In this document: positions 36,010 through 45,630 of the stretch, piece by piece
Position numbering within the stretch: the first letter of the stretch is position 1
Layout of the letters: every line of letters begins with the position of its first letter
DNA from: CAVQOB01 sp963714325
GTDB taxonomy: Bacteria; Pseudomonadota; Alphaproteobacteria; Rhizobiales; Hyphomicrobiaceae
Length of the DNA: 64,000 nucleotides
Assembly: GCA_963714325.1 (NCBI GenBank)
Contig: CAVQOB010000014.1
Location: forward strand, 124,001-188,000
Reading direction: 5' to 3'
Made by a program: the position numbers and the translations under genes
Notes under the pieces: generated by a model
Seen by the model: the letters and a program-made list of their open reading frames with translations, nothing else
Told to the model about the DNA's origin: nothing
The model's database searches: none

Positions 36010-38266
36010 ATGAGCGACAAAACGATTCCCCCTTCGGGCGGGCACCAGGAACCTGTAAAACTGAAGGATGCGCTGGAAGAGCGCTACCTTTCCTATGCGC
36101 TGTCGACCATCATGCATCGTGCCCTGCCCGACGTGCGTGACGGCCTGAAGCCGGTGCATCGCCGCATTCTGTTCGCCATGCGCGAGCTCAATCTCGATCC
36201 GGCCGGCGGCTATCGCAAGTGCGCCAAGATCGTCGGCGAAGTGATGGGCAACTATCATCCGCACGGCAACCTCGCGATCTATGACGCGCTGGTCCGCCTC
36301 GCGCAGGATTTCTCGGTGCGCTATCCCGCTGGTCGACGGCCAGGGAAACTTCGGCAACATCGATGGCGATAACGCCGCCGCCGATCGTTATACGGAAGCC
36401 AAGCTGACGACGCCGCGGTCGACCTGCTTGACCGGCATCGACGAGGACACCGTCGATTTCCGCCCCAACTACGATGGGCGCGAGCAGGAGCCGAGCGTTC
36501 TGCCGGCCGGGTTCCCGAATCTGCTCGCCAACGGCTCGACCGGCATCGCCGTCGGCATGGCGACCAACATTCCCCCGCACAACGTCGATGAACTCTGCGC
36601 CGCGATCCTGCATCTCCTGAAGCACCCGAACGCGACGATCGAGAAACTGGTCGAGTTCGTGCCCGGCCCCGATTTCCCGACCGGTGGCGTCATGGTCGAG
36701 CCGAAAGAGCAGATCCTCGAGGCCTACAAGACCGGCCGCGGCGGGTTCCGCGTCACGCGCCAAGTGGCACAAGGAAGAGACAACTCGCGGCGGTTACCAG
36801 GTGGTCATCACCGAGATCCCCTACACCGTTCAGAAGGGCAAGCTCGTCGAGAAACTCGCCGAATTGATCGAACTCAAGAAAGCGCCGCTGCTCGGCGACG
36901 TGCGCGACGAAAGTGCGGAAGACATCCGCCTCATCGTCGAGCCGAAGACGCGCAACGTCGAACCGGTGGTGCTGATGGAAAGCCTGTTCCGCCTGTCGGA
37001 ACTGGAGGTCCGCTTCGGACTCAACATGAACGTTCTGTCCAAGGGCCAGGTGCCGAACGTGCTGTCGCTGCGCGAAGTGCTGAAGGAATGGCTCGATCAT
37101 CGCAAGGACGTGCTCGTTCGCCGCAATCAGTTCCGCTTGAAGAAGATCGAGCATCGCCTCGAGGTTCTCGACGGCTACCTGATCGCCTACCTCAACATCG
37201 ATGAGGTGATCCGCATCATCCGCTTCGAGGACGAGCCGAAGCAGACGCTGATGAGCCCGCTTCAAGCTGAGCGAAGTGCAGACCGACGCGATCCTGAATC
37301 TGCGCTTGAAGTCGTTGTCACGCCTCGAAGAGCAGCAGATCAAGGGCGAGCACACCGAACTGACCAAGGAGCGCCGCGAGATCAAGGCGCTTCTGAAGTC
37401 CGACGATTTGCAGTGGGAGCGCATCGCCGGCGAAGTGAAGGAGACGCGCGAACTCTATTCCAAGAAGACTGCAGCTCGGCCGCCGCCGCACCTCATTCGC
37501 CGAAGCGCCAACCATCGAAGTCGAGATGGAGCAGGCAATGATCGAGAAAGAGCCGATCACCGTGATCCTCTCTGAGAAGGGTTGGATCCGCGCCATGAAA
37601 GGCCATCAGGACGATTTCGCCAAGCTCGAGTTCAAGCAGGGCGACGCGTTAAAACACGCCATCAAGGCCTCGACCACTGACAAGCTGATCGTCTTTGCCA
37701 CCAACGGCAAGTTCTTCACCCTGGAGGCCAACCAGTTGCCGGGCGGCCGCGGTCATGGCGAGCCGCTGCGGCTGATGGTCGACTTGGAGGAAAACCACGA
37801 CTTCCGCGAGATTTTCGTCCACGACCCCGCCCGCAAACTGCTGGTCGCAGCAACCTCTGGACACGGCTTCGTCGTGCCGGAAGAAGAAGTCGTGGCCTCG
37901 ACCCGCAAAGGCAAGCAAGTTCTCAATATCGCCGAGCCCGATGAAGCCTGCGTTTGCGTTCCCGTCGACGGCGACATGGTCGCAACCGTCGGCGAGAACC
38001 GCAAGATGCTGGTCTTCAAGTTGGACGAGGTCAACGAGATGGCGCGCGGCAAGGGTGTCATCCTGCAGCGCTTCAAGGATGGCGCATTGCTCGACGTGCG
38101 CGTGTTCCATAAGAAGGAGGGCCTGACTTGGCTTGACTCGGCCTCGCGCACCTTCACGTTGCCGATGTCCGATCTCAAGGAATGGGTTGGCGAGCGCGCG
38201 CAAGCCGGCCGCGTCGTGCCGAAGGGCTTCCCGCGTTCGAACAAGTTCGGGCCGGCATTTGAGTAG
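36010..38266 (+). pseudogene. parC: DNA topoisomerase IV subunit A, split by single-base indels
   Basis: A complete ParC of about 750 residues in pieces: LKDALEERYLSYALSTIMHR, DVRDGLKPVHRRILFAM and VMGNYHPHGNLAIYDALVRL in the first frame; LVDGQGNFGNIDGDNAAADR with catalytic Tyr in DRYTEAKLT in the second; GGYQVVITEIPYTVQKGKLV in the third; ILNLRLKSLSRLEEQQIKGE in the fourth; then the C-terminal pinwheel VILSEKGWIRAMKGHQDDFA to the stop at 38266. Frame changes are near 36330, 36760, 37262 and 37470, all equal to one extra base, plus a minus/plus pair around 36400. Topoisomerase IV is normally essential, so the breaks are most likely sequence errors and the real gene is intact. It decatenates sister chromosomes with ParE, which is not in the window. 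Confidence 0.9.
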
Positions 38267-38285
38267 ATCCCGTGAGGCGGGAGCG

Positions 38286-38759
38286 ATGAACCACATTCGA
38301 AAGCTGCGCCTCCTTCATCTCCTGCTGGCCACGGTTCTGGCAGCAGGCCTGATTGGCAGCCTGACCGCCGGCCCTGCCTCGGCGCAAACCGCCGCATGCA
38401 CCAAGGCTGATTTTGAGGGCGTTGTCGATCAGGCCGCCGGCACGCTGCGCGATTTCAACGTCAAGAACACCGCCCTGTTCCAGAACAAGCTCCGCGCCCT
38501 CAAGGAGAAGCGCAGCTGGAGCAATGACCAATTCCTGAAAGAGGGCGCAACCTACGTCCGCGACGAAAAAATCATCGCCTTCGACGAGCAGACCGAAGAT
38601 CTGCTGCAGCGGCTCAATGCGGCCGGCACCGTGCAAGACGCCAAGCCCGATTGCAACTTGCTCGCCGAATTGCGCAAGACGATGACCGCGCTCGTCGAAG
38701 CGCAGCGCTCCAAGTGGGCCTACATGTTCGGCAAAGTCGACGCCGAACTGGCTCGATAG
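38286..38759 (+). CDS. Secreted protein of unknown function
   Basis: 157 residues starting MNHIRKLRLLHLLLATVLAA with a clear signal peptide (cut after ASAQ, about residue 34). The mature part is helical and charged (CTKADFEGVVDQAAGTLRDF NVKN; LRALKEKRSWSNDQFLKEGA; LLAELRKTMTALVEAQRSKW), with two cysteines (CTKAD and PDCNLL) that may form a disulfide. No family recognised. GGGAG precedes the start. It begins 20 bases after parC, so it is probably read from the same transcript, without an obvious link in function. Confidence 0.75.
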   Translation: MNHIRKLRLLHLLLATVLAAGLIGSLTAGPASAQTAACTKADFEGVVDQAAGTLRDFNVKNTALFQNKLRALKEKRSWSNDQFLKEGATYVRDEKIIAFDEQTEDLLQRLNAAGTVQDAKPDCNLLAELRKTMTALVEAQRSKWAYMFGKVDAELAR

Positions 38760-38938
38760 CCGTTCGCCCCCGGCCGCGACCAGGTTCGCACGGCGATAAA
38801 TCGCAACATTTTAGCGTCGCTGGTCGGCTTTCCGGCGTCCGCCCTGCCTATCCCCTTGACCGGATTGGCTGATCCCGGCACTGCTGGGCCAGAACCATGG
38901 TCGAAGAACCATGCCGACCGGGGTGAAGGAAACAGCAG

Positions 38939-41054
38939 ATGTCCAGCACGACGCCAGCGGCACCCATTGCCGCAGCCAACTCAACCGCGATTACCGCCGG
39001 GCTGGACGCCGACACCGCCAAGCGCGTCGAGGAATTGATCGAGGAAGACGAGGGCGCCACCAACCGTCTCGGTGGTGTCGTCGGCCAACTCCTGCTCTGG
39101 GCCGCCGTTTTTTCTTCCCTGTTCCATCTTTATGCCGCCGCCGCCGGCTCGTGGCCGTTCAAATGGGCGCCGATCATCGACACCCAACTGCTCCGTCCGC
39201 TCCACGTCGGCATCATGATGGCGCTGGTCTTCCTTTATTTCCCGATCAGCAAAAGTTTCCGCAATCGCATCACCGTCTTCGATTGGCTGGCGGCGGCGCT
39301 CAGCATCGGCGTCGTCGTCTACATCGTCAGTCAAGGCGAGGAGTTCGGCGAACGCGCGATATTGCCGAGCCAGTCAGACTTCATCATTGGCTTATTGTTC
39401 CTGACCCTGCTGCTCGAAGCAACGCGCCGCTCCACTGGATGGATCATGCCGGTGGTGTCGCTGGTCTTCGTCGCCTATGCCCTCGCTGGTCACATGCTGC
39501 CGGCGCCCTGGACTCACCGCGGCTACGGCGTCGACCGCCTCGTCGGTCATCTCTATCAGACGCTTGAAGGCGTCTACGGCACAACGGTCGACGTTTCCTC
39601 GTCGCTGATCATCTTGTTCACGATCTACGGCGCCGTGCTGCAGTATTCGGGCGCCGGCAAGTTCTTTATCGACTTCTCGTTCGCGGCGATGGGCGGCAAG
39701 CGCAACGCCGCCGGCCGCGCCGTCGTGCTGTCGTCGTTCCTGATGGGCGGACCGTCCGGCTCCGGCGTAGCAACCACCGTCACCATCGGCACCGTCGCCT
39801 ATCCACTTTTGCAGAAGGCCGGATACGAGAAAAACGCCGCTGGCGGATTGCTCGCAGCTGGTGGCCTCGGCGCCATCATTTCCCCGCCGGTGTTGGGTGC
39901 CGCCGCGTTCCTGATCGCCGAATTCCTCAAGATCTCGTATCTCGACGTCATCCGCATGGCGCTCATCCCGACCGTGCTCTACTATTTCGCGATCCTGGTG
40001 ATGGTCGAGCTCGAACTCGAAAAAATATGGCGGCGGCGATGAAATCCTGATCCCGAAAGGCGAGCTCTGGCGCATCACTAAAACCTACTGGTTTCACTTC
40101 ACGTCGCTGATCTCGATCATCGTCTTCATGCTGCTCGGCTTCTCGCCGGTCCTCAGCGTTTTCTGGGCGACGGTCATGGCGTGGTTGGTCAGTTATCTGC
40201 GCCGTGATACCGCGCTCACGCCGACGAAATTACAGCGCGCCATGGCCGATGGTACGACCGGCGTCTTGAACGTTGCAGCGACCTGCGCCTGCGCCGGCAT
40301 CATCGTCGGCGTCGTCACGTTGACCGGATTGGCCCAACGCTTCGCCGATATCATCATCGGCTACGCGCAAGGTAACCTGCTGCTGACGGCGATCTATACC
40401 GGCGCCATCGTCTGGGTTGTCGGCCTCGCCGTGCCGGTCACCGCCTCCTACATCATGTGCGCGGTGATCGCAGCTCCTGCCCTGATCAAGCTCGGCGTGC
40501 CCGACTACGCGGCACATATGTTCATCTTCTATTACGCCGTGCTCTCCGAGGTCTCGCCGCCGACCGCGCTGTCACCCTTTGCCGCCGCCGCCATCACCGG
40601 TGGCAGTCCTTACAAGACGACGATGCAGTCCTGGAAGTACACGATGCCGGCATTCCTGGTGCCGTTCGTGTTCGTCCTCGATCCGCTCGGCGTTGGCCTG
40701 CTACTGCAGATGCCGAAGGGCGGCAACTGGTTCGATATCGTTGAGATCACGCTTGAGACGGCGGTCGGAATCGCGCTGCTGGCGTTCGCCTTTCAGCACC
40801 GGTTCCTGAAACCGAATACAATCGTCGAGGGCGTATTGTTTGTGCTGGCAGGGCTTTGTCTGGTGCTGCCGAAGCTGATCAACGTCGGCTGGCAATGGCT
40901 TGTCGGGTGGGATATCGAAACCTATTCGACGACGCTCGCCGGCATCGGCTGGCACTTCGGCTACAATGTGCCGATCGGCCTCGCCATCGCCGCCATCGCC
41001 GTCGCCCTGCAGAAGCTCCGGCGTGATCCCGCAGCCGTCCCGGCGAAGGCTTAA
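38939..41054 (+). pseudogene. Fused TRAP transporter permease (4TM+12TM type), frameshifted at an A run
   Basis: About 704 residues when joined. The N-terminal part has the small-subunit-like segments (LLLWAAVFSSLFHLYAAAAG; LHVGIMMALVFLYFPISKSF). The large part has FTIYGAVLQYSGAGKFFIDF, VVLSSFLMGGPSGSGVATTV, GGLLAAGGLGAIISPPVLGA in the first half and AGIIVGVVTLTGLAQRFADI, VPVTASYIMCAVIAAPALIK, LSEVSPPTALSPFAAAAITG in the second. The single break is at six A residues (40020-40025): five would read ELEKYGGGDEILIPKGELWR straight on. Fused permeases of this kind normally work with TAXI-type binding proteins; none is adjacent here. The end overlaps the convergent threonine aldolase by four bases. 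Confidence 0.85.
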
Positions 41055-42091
41055 GCCATCACTGCTTTCCAAGCCGCACACGCCGTCTCGATATCATCGC
41101 GCGAAACATCCAAGTGCGTGACTGCGCGCAACATAACCGGGGTCATCGCGCCGATACGGACGCCCTTCTGCAGAAGCGCCGCGCTGATGTCTGGCGCGCT
41201 GCGCCCCGTGGCGGAAACGTCGAGGAATAACAGGTTGGTCTCGACCTTCGGATTGAGTACCGTAACGCCCTTGGTCGCGCCAAGCACGCTGGCTAACCGC
41301 TTGGCGTTGCTGTGATCCTCGGTCAGCCGGTTTATATTGTGGTCAAGCGCGTACAGACCCGCCGCAGCGATGATGCCCGATTGACGCATCGCGCCACCCA
41401 TCCGGTGCTTCCATCGCCACGCCTCGTTGATGAACTCCTTCGAGCCGGCAAGCACGCCCCCGACCGGACATCCGAGCCCCTTCGAGAGATCGAACCAGAC
41501 ACTGTCGCAACCCTCGCTCATCGCCGCCGCGCTGATGCCTGACGCCGCCACCGCATTCGGCAGGCGCGCGCCATCCATGTGCAAAGCAAGCTTGTGCCGC
41601 CGCGCCGATGCCGCCACGTCGGCGACTTGTTCCAGCGTCCAAACAGCGCCGCCACCGAGGTTCTGTGTTTGCTCGATAGTTACCAGCCGCGAACGCGGAT
41701 GATGTCGGCTGCCGATCGGGCGGACGGCCGCATCGACGTCCGCGCCTGAAAATATCCCATGCGTCGTTTTGATCGGGAAATTGTGCGCCCGCGCAGTGAC
41801 GGCGCCACCAGCGGCTTCATAATTGAAGATATGACACTTATCGGCACCGATGACTTCGTCACCCGCCTGGCAGTGCACCGCCAGCGCAATCTGATTGCAC
41901 ATCGTGCCGGATGGCAGGAACACCGCCGCCGCCTTGCCGAGCAGCACCGCCACGCGGTCTTCGAGCGCCCGCGTCGTCGGGTCCTCGCCGCGCTGCTCGT
42001 CACCGACTTCGGCCTCCGCCATCGCCTTGCGCATGCCGGCGCTCGGCCGTGTCGCGGTGTCGCTGAACAGATCGATCAGGCGGTTCTTCAT
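41051..42091 (-). CDS. ltaE: Low-specificity L-threonine aldolase
   Basis: 346 residues of fold-type I PLP enzyme: IDLFSDTATRPSAGMRKAMA, GDEQRGEDPTTRALEDRVAV, FLPSGTMCNQIALAVHCQAG, LALHMDGARLPNAVAASGIS, the PLP lysine in FDLSKGLGCPVGGVLAGSKE and the substrate-binding RMGGAMRQSGIIAAAGLYAL. It splits threonine (and allo-threonine or related beta-hydroxy amino acids) into glycine and an aldehyde. The gene stands alone, convergent with the TRAP permease (four-base overlap of the ends) and divergent from the SDR gene. Confidence 0.92.
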   Translation of the reverse strand: MKNRLIDLFSDTATRPSAGMRKAMAEAEVGDEQRGEDPTTRALEDRVAVLLGKAAAVFLPSGTMCNQIALAVHCQAGDEVIGADKCHIFNYEAAGGAVTARAHNFPIKTTHGIFSGADVDAAVRPIGSRHHPRSRLVTIEQTQNLGGGAVWTLEQVADVAASARRHKLALHMDGARLPNAVAASGISAAAMSEGCDSVWFDLSKGLGCPVGGVLAGSKEFINEAWRWKHRMGGAMRQSGIIAAAGLYALDHNINRLTEDHSNAKRLASVLGATKGVTVLNPKVETNLLFLDVSATGRSAPDISAALLQKGVRIGAMTPVMLRAVTHLDVSRDDIETACAAWKAVMA

Positions 42092-42247
42092 GGGCCTTCC
42101 TCGTCAAGATGGATCGCGCGCGAGACCAGCAGGCCGCGATGCGGCAGTCATTAATTTCAGTTGTTTCGCGCTCTGATTGCTTCACGCCCCAGGCTCCCGC
42201 GCCTAGCCTCGGCCTTCAAAGTTTACGGGGCAAACAGGAGAAATGCC

Positions 42248-43033
42248 ATGCAGTTCGGCAAAGATATCGTCGCGGTCGTCACCGGCGGCGCGTCGGGCCT
42301 CGGAGGTGCTACGGCCAAGGCGCTGGCCGAGAAGGGCGCCAAAGTCGCCGTCCTCGATCTCAACGAGGAACTTGGAGCCAAGCACGCCAAGGCCATCGGC
42401 GGCCAGTTCTTCAAGTGCGACGTTACCAGCGAAGCGTCGGTCGACGCGGCCCTCGCCGCCTCCCGCAAGGCGTTCGGCAGCGAGCGGGTGCTGGTCAATT
42501 GCGCTGGCATCGCCATCGCCAAGCGCATTACCCGCAAGAACAAAGACACCGGCAACGTTGATCCTCATGACCTCGCCAGCTTCACAAAAGTGATCCAGAT
42601 CAATCTGATCGGCACGTTCCTGATGCTGTCCAAGGTTGCCGCGCAGATGCAGACATTGCCGCCGCTGAACGACGACGGCGAGCGCGGCGTCATGATCTGT
42701 ACCGCTTCCGTCGCCGCCACCGATGGCCAGATCGGGCAGGTCGCCTATGCCGCGTCGAAAGGTGGCGTGCTCGCCATGACGCTGCCGGTCGCGCGCGACC
42801 TTGCCCAGTCCGGCATCCGCGTCTGCACCATCATGCCCGGCCTGTTCCACACCCCGATGTTCGACACGCTCCCCGACGATGCCAAGAAAGCGCTGGCTGC
42901 CTCAGTGCCGTTCCCATCTCGTTTGGGATCACCCAAAGAATATGCAGCGCTTGCATTGCATATCTGCGAAAACGGCATGTTGAATGGCGAGGGTATCCGC
43001 CTTGACGGCGCGATCCGTCTGCCGCCTCGGTGA
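42248..43033 (+). CDS. SDR family dehydrogenase (HSD10-like 3-hydroxyacyl-CoA dehydrogenase)
   Basis: 261 residues with the classical SDR motifs: VAVVTGGASGLGGATAKALA (Gly-rich NAD loop), VLDLNEELG with an acidic residue favouring NAD, LVNCAGIA, the catalytic Ser in MICTASVAATDGQ and YAASK. The ending LALHICENGMLNGEGIRLDG AIRLPPR matches type II 3-hydroxyacyl-CoA dehydrogenases (HSD17B10 group), which oxidise short branched acyl-CoAs. ATG at 42248 follows AGGAG (42235-42239). No other beta-oxidation gene is adjacent. Confidence 0.88.
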   Translation: MQFGKDIVAVVTGGASGLGGATAKALAEKGAKVAVLDLNEELGAKHAKAIGGQFFKCDVTSEASVDAALAASRKAFGSERVLVNCAGIAIAKRITRKNKDTGNVDPHDLASFTKVIQINLIGTFLMLSKVAAQMQTLPPLNDDGERGVMICTASVAATDGQIGQVAYAASKGGVLAMTLPVARDLAQSGIRVCTIMPGLFHTPMFDTLPDDAKKALAASVPFPSRLGSPKEYAALALHICENGMLNGEGIRLDGAIRLPPR

Positions 43034-43156
43034 ACTGAACGCGGTGCACGTCGGAAAATTTTATGAATGGATCAAACCAGTGCTGGCCGCTGCGGTTCGC
43101 ACGCGATATAGAGCACGGACAGAAGTCTAATCTGAATGTGTAGGTAGTGCGTAGGA

Positions 43157-44218
43157 ATGTCGCCGCATCAAACAAAGGCAAGCGCCGGTAAATCCCTCGC
43201 GCTGATCGTCGGAGCGTTGGCCCTGGTTGGCGCCATTGGCACAGAGATCGGCTCATGGCGATCACCCTCGCAGTCGGCCACGGCTGGACAAGCGCGCGCG
43301 ACGCCAATGCCAGCTCCAACTCAAAATCAGGCCGCCGTCGCACAGCCGGTTGGCGATTCCGCTGCGACCGATCCAGCAACCGACGACACCATCCAGACTA
43401 GACTGACGGCGCTTGAATTCTGGGATGCACTCAACGCTGTTTCCCCTGGTCAGCACGACATCAGCATCACGGAAGGCGGCAAGCGGGTCCGCGACGCGCG
43501 TCCCGCGTTGCCAGCCGTGCGCCCAATGGCGCGCAGCGCGACCGAAGGCGGCGACCGCCGCGTCGTTCGCACCAGCAGCGCCGCCAGCACCTATCGCACG
43601 GTCTGCGTGCGCGTCTGTGACGGCTTTTTCTGGCCGGTCAGCTTCGCCGCCACGCCAAAGGATTTCGCCCGCGACCAGCAGACCTGCAGTGCCAGTTGCG
43701 ATAGCGAAGTCCGCCTATTCAGCTACCGGAATGGCGGCAGTAGTCGCGAGGACCCATTTGCAGTGATGCAGGATGCGAATGGGGCGCCCTACACATCACT
43801 GAAGTCGGCCTACCAGTTCCGCAACACCTACAACGAAGCCTGCAAGTGCAAGCCGCATCCGTGGGAGGCAGCATCCCAAGATCGCCACAAGGTCCCGTCG
43901 ACAGCGCCAGCCGAACCCAGCACCAATACGCCGGCCAGCAGCGCAGGGTGGGCGGACCTGCGGGCTAAGATCGCAAGCGCGCAGTCCGCCGCGCGAGGCG
44001 AACCAGTTGCGCCATCAGAACCGGCCAAAGCGAGCCCGCCAGCCAACGTGCCGCGCAAAGCCGACCGGCCATCAAAATCCGCGTCATCGCGTGCCGCCTC
44101 CAGCATTGCGGCCGCCAAACCTGCGCCACGCCGAGCGGCGTCAGGTAATGGTGGCGTCGTCATGCTCTATTTGGGTGCCCGTCCACCCATCACCGTGCGC
44201 ATCGAGCCTGCGTCCTAA
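43157..44218 (+). CDS. DUF2865 domain exported protein (first of a tandem pair)
   Basis: 353 residues. An uncleaved or signal-like N-terminal helix (SLALIVGALALVGAIGTEIG) is followed by a low-complexity stretch. The DUF2865 core is at about 145-240: TYRTVCVRVCDGFFWPVSFA, then CSASCDSEVRLFSY, ASLTSLK-like AYQFRNTYNEACKCKPHPW. The paired cysteines (VCVRVCDG; CSASC; CKCKP) are regularly placed and probably form disulfides. The tail is rich in Ala, Pro and Ser and likely disordered. Function unknown; the family is typical of Hyphomicrobiales. A paralogue follows 167 bases later. Confidence 0.83.
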   Translation: MSPHQTKASAGKSLALIVGALALVGAIGTEIGSWRSPSQSATAGQARATPMPAPTQNQAAVAQPVGDSAATDPATDDTIQTRLTALEFWDALNAVSPGQHDISITEGGKRVRDARPALPAVRPMARSATEGGDRRVVRTSSAASTYRTVCVRVCDGFFWPVSFAATPKDFARDQQTCSASCDSEVRLFSYRNGGSSREDPFAVMQDANGAPYTSLKSAYQFRNTYNEACKCKPHPWEAASQDRHKVPSTAPAEPSTNTPASSAGWADLRAKIASAQSAARGEPVAPSEPAKASPPANVPRKADRPSKSASSRAASSIAAAKPAPRRAASGNGGVVMLYLGARPPITVRIEPAS

Positions 44219-44385
44219 ATTGCCGTTGCGTCAAATGCCGGCACATGCATTCAGCAAAAATTTGCTTTTCCCCGCCATGATATCGCTCAGAGAGTCCGCG
44301 CGCGTCGCGTCGTCGGGTACGAAGTCATGTTGCGTGTAAGGGGTACAGCGGTCGCCGGGACGGTTGGCGTGGCGCTGTAGAAAGC

Positions 44386-45282
44386 ATGCGGTTGCGTTCT
44401 CAGGTGAAGGTGGTTTGTGCGGCAGCTGCATTGCTTGTCTTGCCAGTCGCAACCGGCTGGCAATCCGCTGCTGCGCAGGGATTTTTTGAATCACTCTTTG
44501 GTTGGGGGGGCGGCGCCAAATCAGCGCCACCCCAAGCCAATTCCGCGCCCAATCAAGGACGCGCCGGCAATGCACCCTTTCTGACACCCGGCGGCTATCC
44601 TTACTCGACATACGGCTCGCCGGGCGCCAATCAGCCGCGCACTGGGCGCAACACCGATGACGACGATGACAATGCCGGTGGCGGCAACGGTCAGAAATTC
44701 CGCACCGTCTGCGTCCGCATGTGCGACGGCTTCTATTTTCCGCTGAGCTTCGCCGCGACCCGCAAGAACTTCTATTCTGATGGCCAACGCTGTCAGTCGC
44801 AATGCGGCGAAGAGGGCCGGATGTTCTACCTGCCAAGTCCCGATGGCGATATGGATCAGGCGATCGATCTCGCCGGCCGGCCCTATAGCCGGCTGCCCAA
44901 TGCCTTCAGGTATCGCAAAGTCCAGGTCGAAAGTTGTGCTTGCCGACCGCAGCCCTGGTCGGACGCGGAAATCGCGCGCCATCGCCACTATGCCGAAGCC
45001 GCCGCACGCGATCCGGCCGCCGCCAAACCCGCCTCTGACGCTGAGGTGCCGTCCAAGTCTGATGCGAAAATTGACAGCGCCAATGACGCCGCAACAAAAC
45101 CTGAATATAAGCCAACCCGCGTGAAATCCGCCGAGCGTCGCAAACCGCCCTCCTATCCAGCCGTGCGTCCGGCATCGGTGGCCACATCCGTTAGGGCCAC
45201 CAATCCCTCGGCGGCGGCATCGGCACCAGGCGGCGCCATGGCACTCGGCGTCAATGCGAAACACCGCTGGCCCGGCGATTGA
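44386..45282 (+). CDS. DUF2865 domain exported protein (second of a tandem pair)
   Basis: 298 residues with a cleavable signal peptide (MRLRSQVKVVCAAAALLVLP, cut near SAAAQG). It has an acidic run DDDDDN and the DUF2865 core FRTVCVRMCDGFYFPLSFAA, CQSQCGEEGRMFYLPSPDGD, AFRYRKVQVESCACRPQPW. The core shares the cysteine pattern of the gene upstream, but the N- and C-terminal parts differ, so this is an old duplication. The tail is Ala/Lys-rich. Cell-envelope location inferred; function unknown. Confidence 0.85.
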   Translation: MRLRSQVKVVCAAAALLVLPVATGWQSAAAQGFFESLFGWGGGAKSAPPQANSAPNQGRAGNAPFLTPGGYPYSTYGSPGANQPRTGRNTDDDDDNAGGGNGQKFRTVCVRMCDGFYFPLSFAATRKNFYSDGQRCQSQCGEEGRMFYLPSPDGDMDQAIDLAGRPYSRLPNAFRYRKVQVESCACRPQPWSDAEIARHRHYAEAAARDPAAAKPASDAEVPSKSDAKIDSANDAATKPEYKPTRVKSAERRKPPSYPAVRPASVATSVRATNPSAAASAPGGAMALGVNAKHRWPGD

Positions 45283-45288
45283 TCCGCG

Positions 45289-45594
45289 TTATTTGGCTCC
45301 GCTTTCCGACGCCAGTCGATCCATCGCCGTCGCCAGCTTGATATCAAGCGCGGTCAGCCCGCCGGCATCATGCGTCGACAGCACGACATGCACGCGGTTC
45401 CACACGTTGTGCCACTCCGGATGATGGTTCATCTGCTCGGCGATCATCGCCGCCCGCGTCATGAAACCGAACGCCGCGTTAAAGTCGTTGAACGTGAACG
45501 TCCGCTCCATCGCGTCCCGCCCGGCAACCATCTGCCAGCGTTGCAGCTCGGCCAGTTGCGTTGTCCGTTCCGTTCCCGCAAGCCGCGTGGCCAT
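45289..45594 (-). CDS. phhB: 4a-hydroxytetrahydrobiopterin dehydratase (PCD/DCoH)
   Basis: 101 residues, the family length. The catalytic pattern is EQMNHHPEWHNVWNRVHVVL followed by STHDAGGLTALD, giving the E-x3-HH-P-x5-W-x-x-V signature with the third His. It recycles the pterin cofactor used by aromatic amino-acid hydroxylases; in bacteria it also occurs without a hydroxylase, sometimes linked to molybdopterin. Here it is 36 bases from thpR on the same strand and convergent with the DUF2865 gene. Confidence 0.93.
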   Translation of the reverse strand: MATRLAGTERTTQLAELQRWQMVAGRDAMERTFTFNDFNAAFGFMTRAAMIAEQMNHHPEWHNVWNRVHVVLSTHDAGGLTALDIKLATAMDRLASESGAK

Positions 45595-45630
45595 GCTATG
45601 TCTCCTTCCGCTAAACTGCTGATGCGATCG

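Noticed and set aside
40020..40042. Programmed frameshift in the TRAP permease as the main reading
   Set aside because: Other genes nearby have similar one-base insertions away from slippery runs, so a sequence error is simpler.
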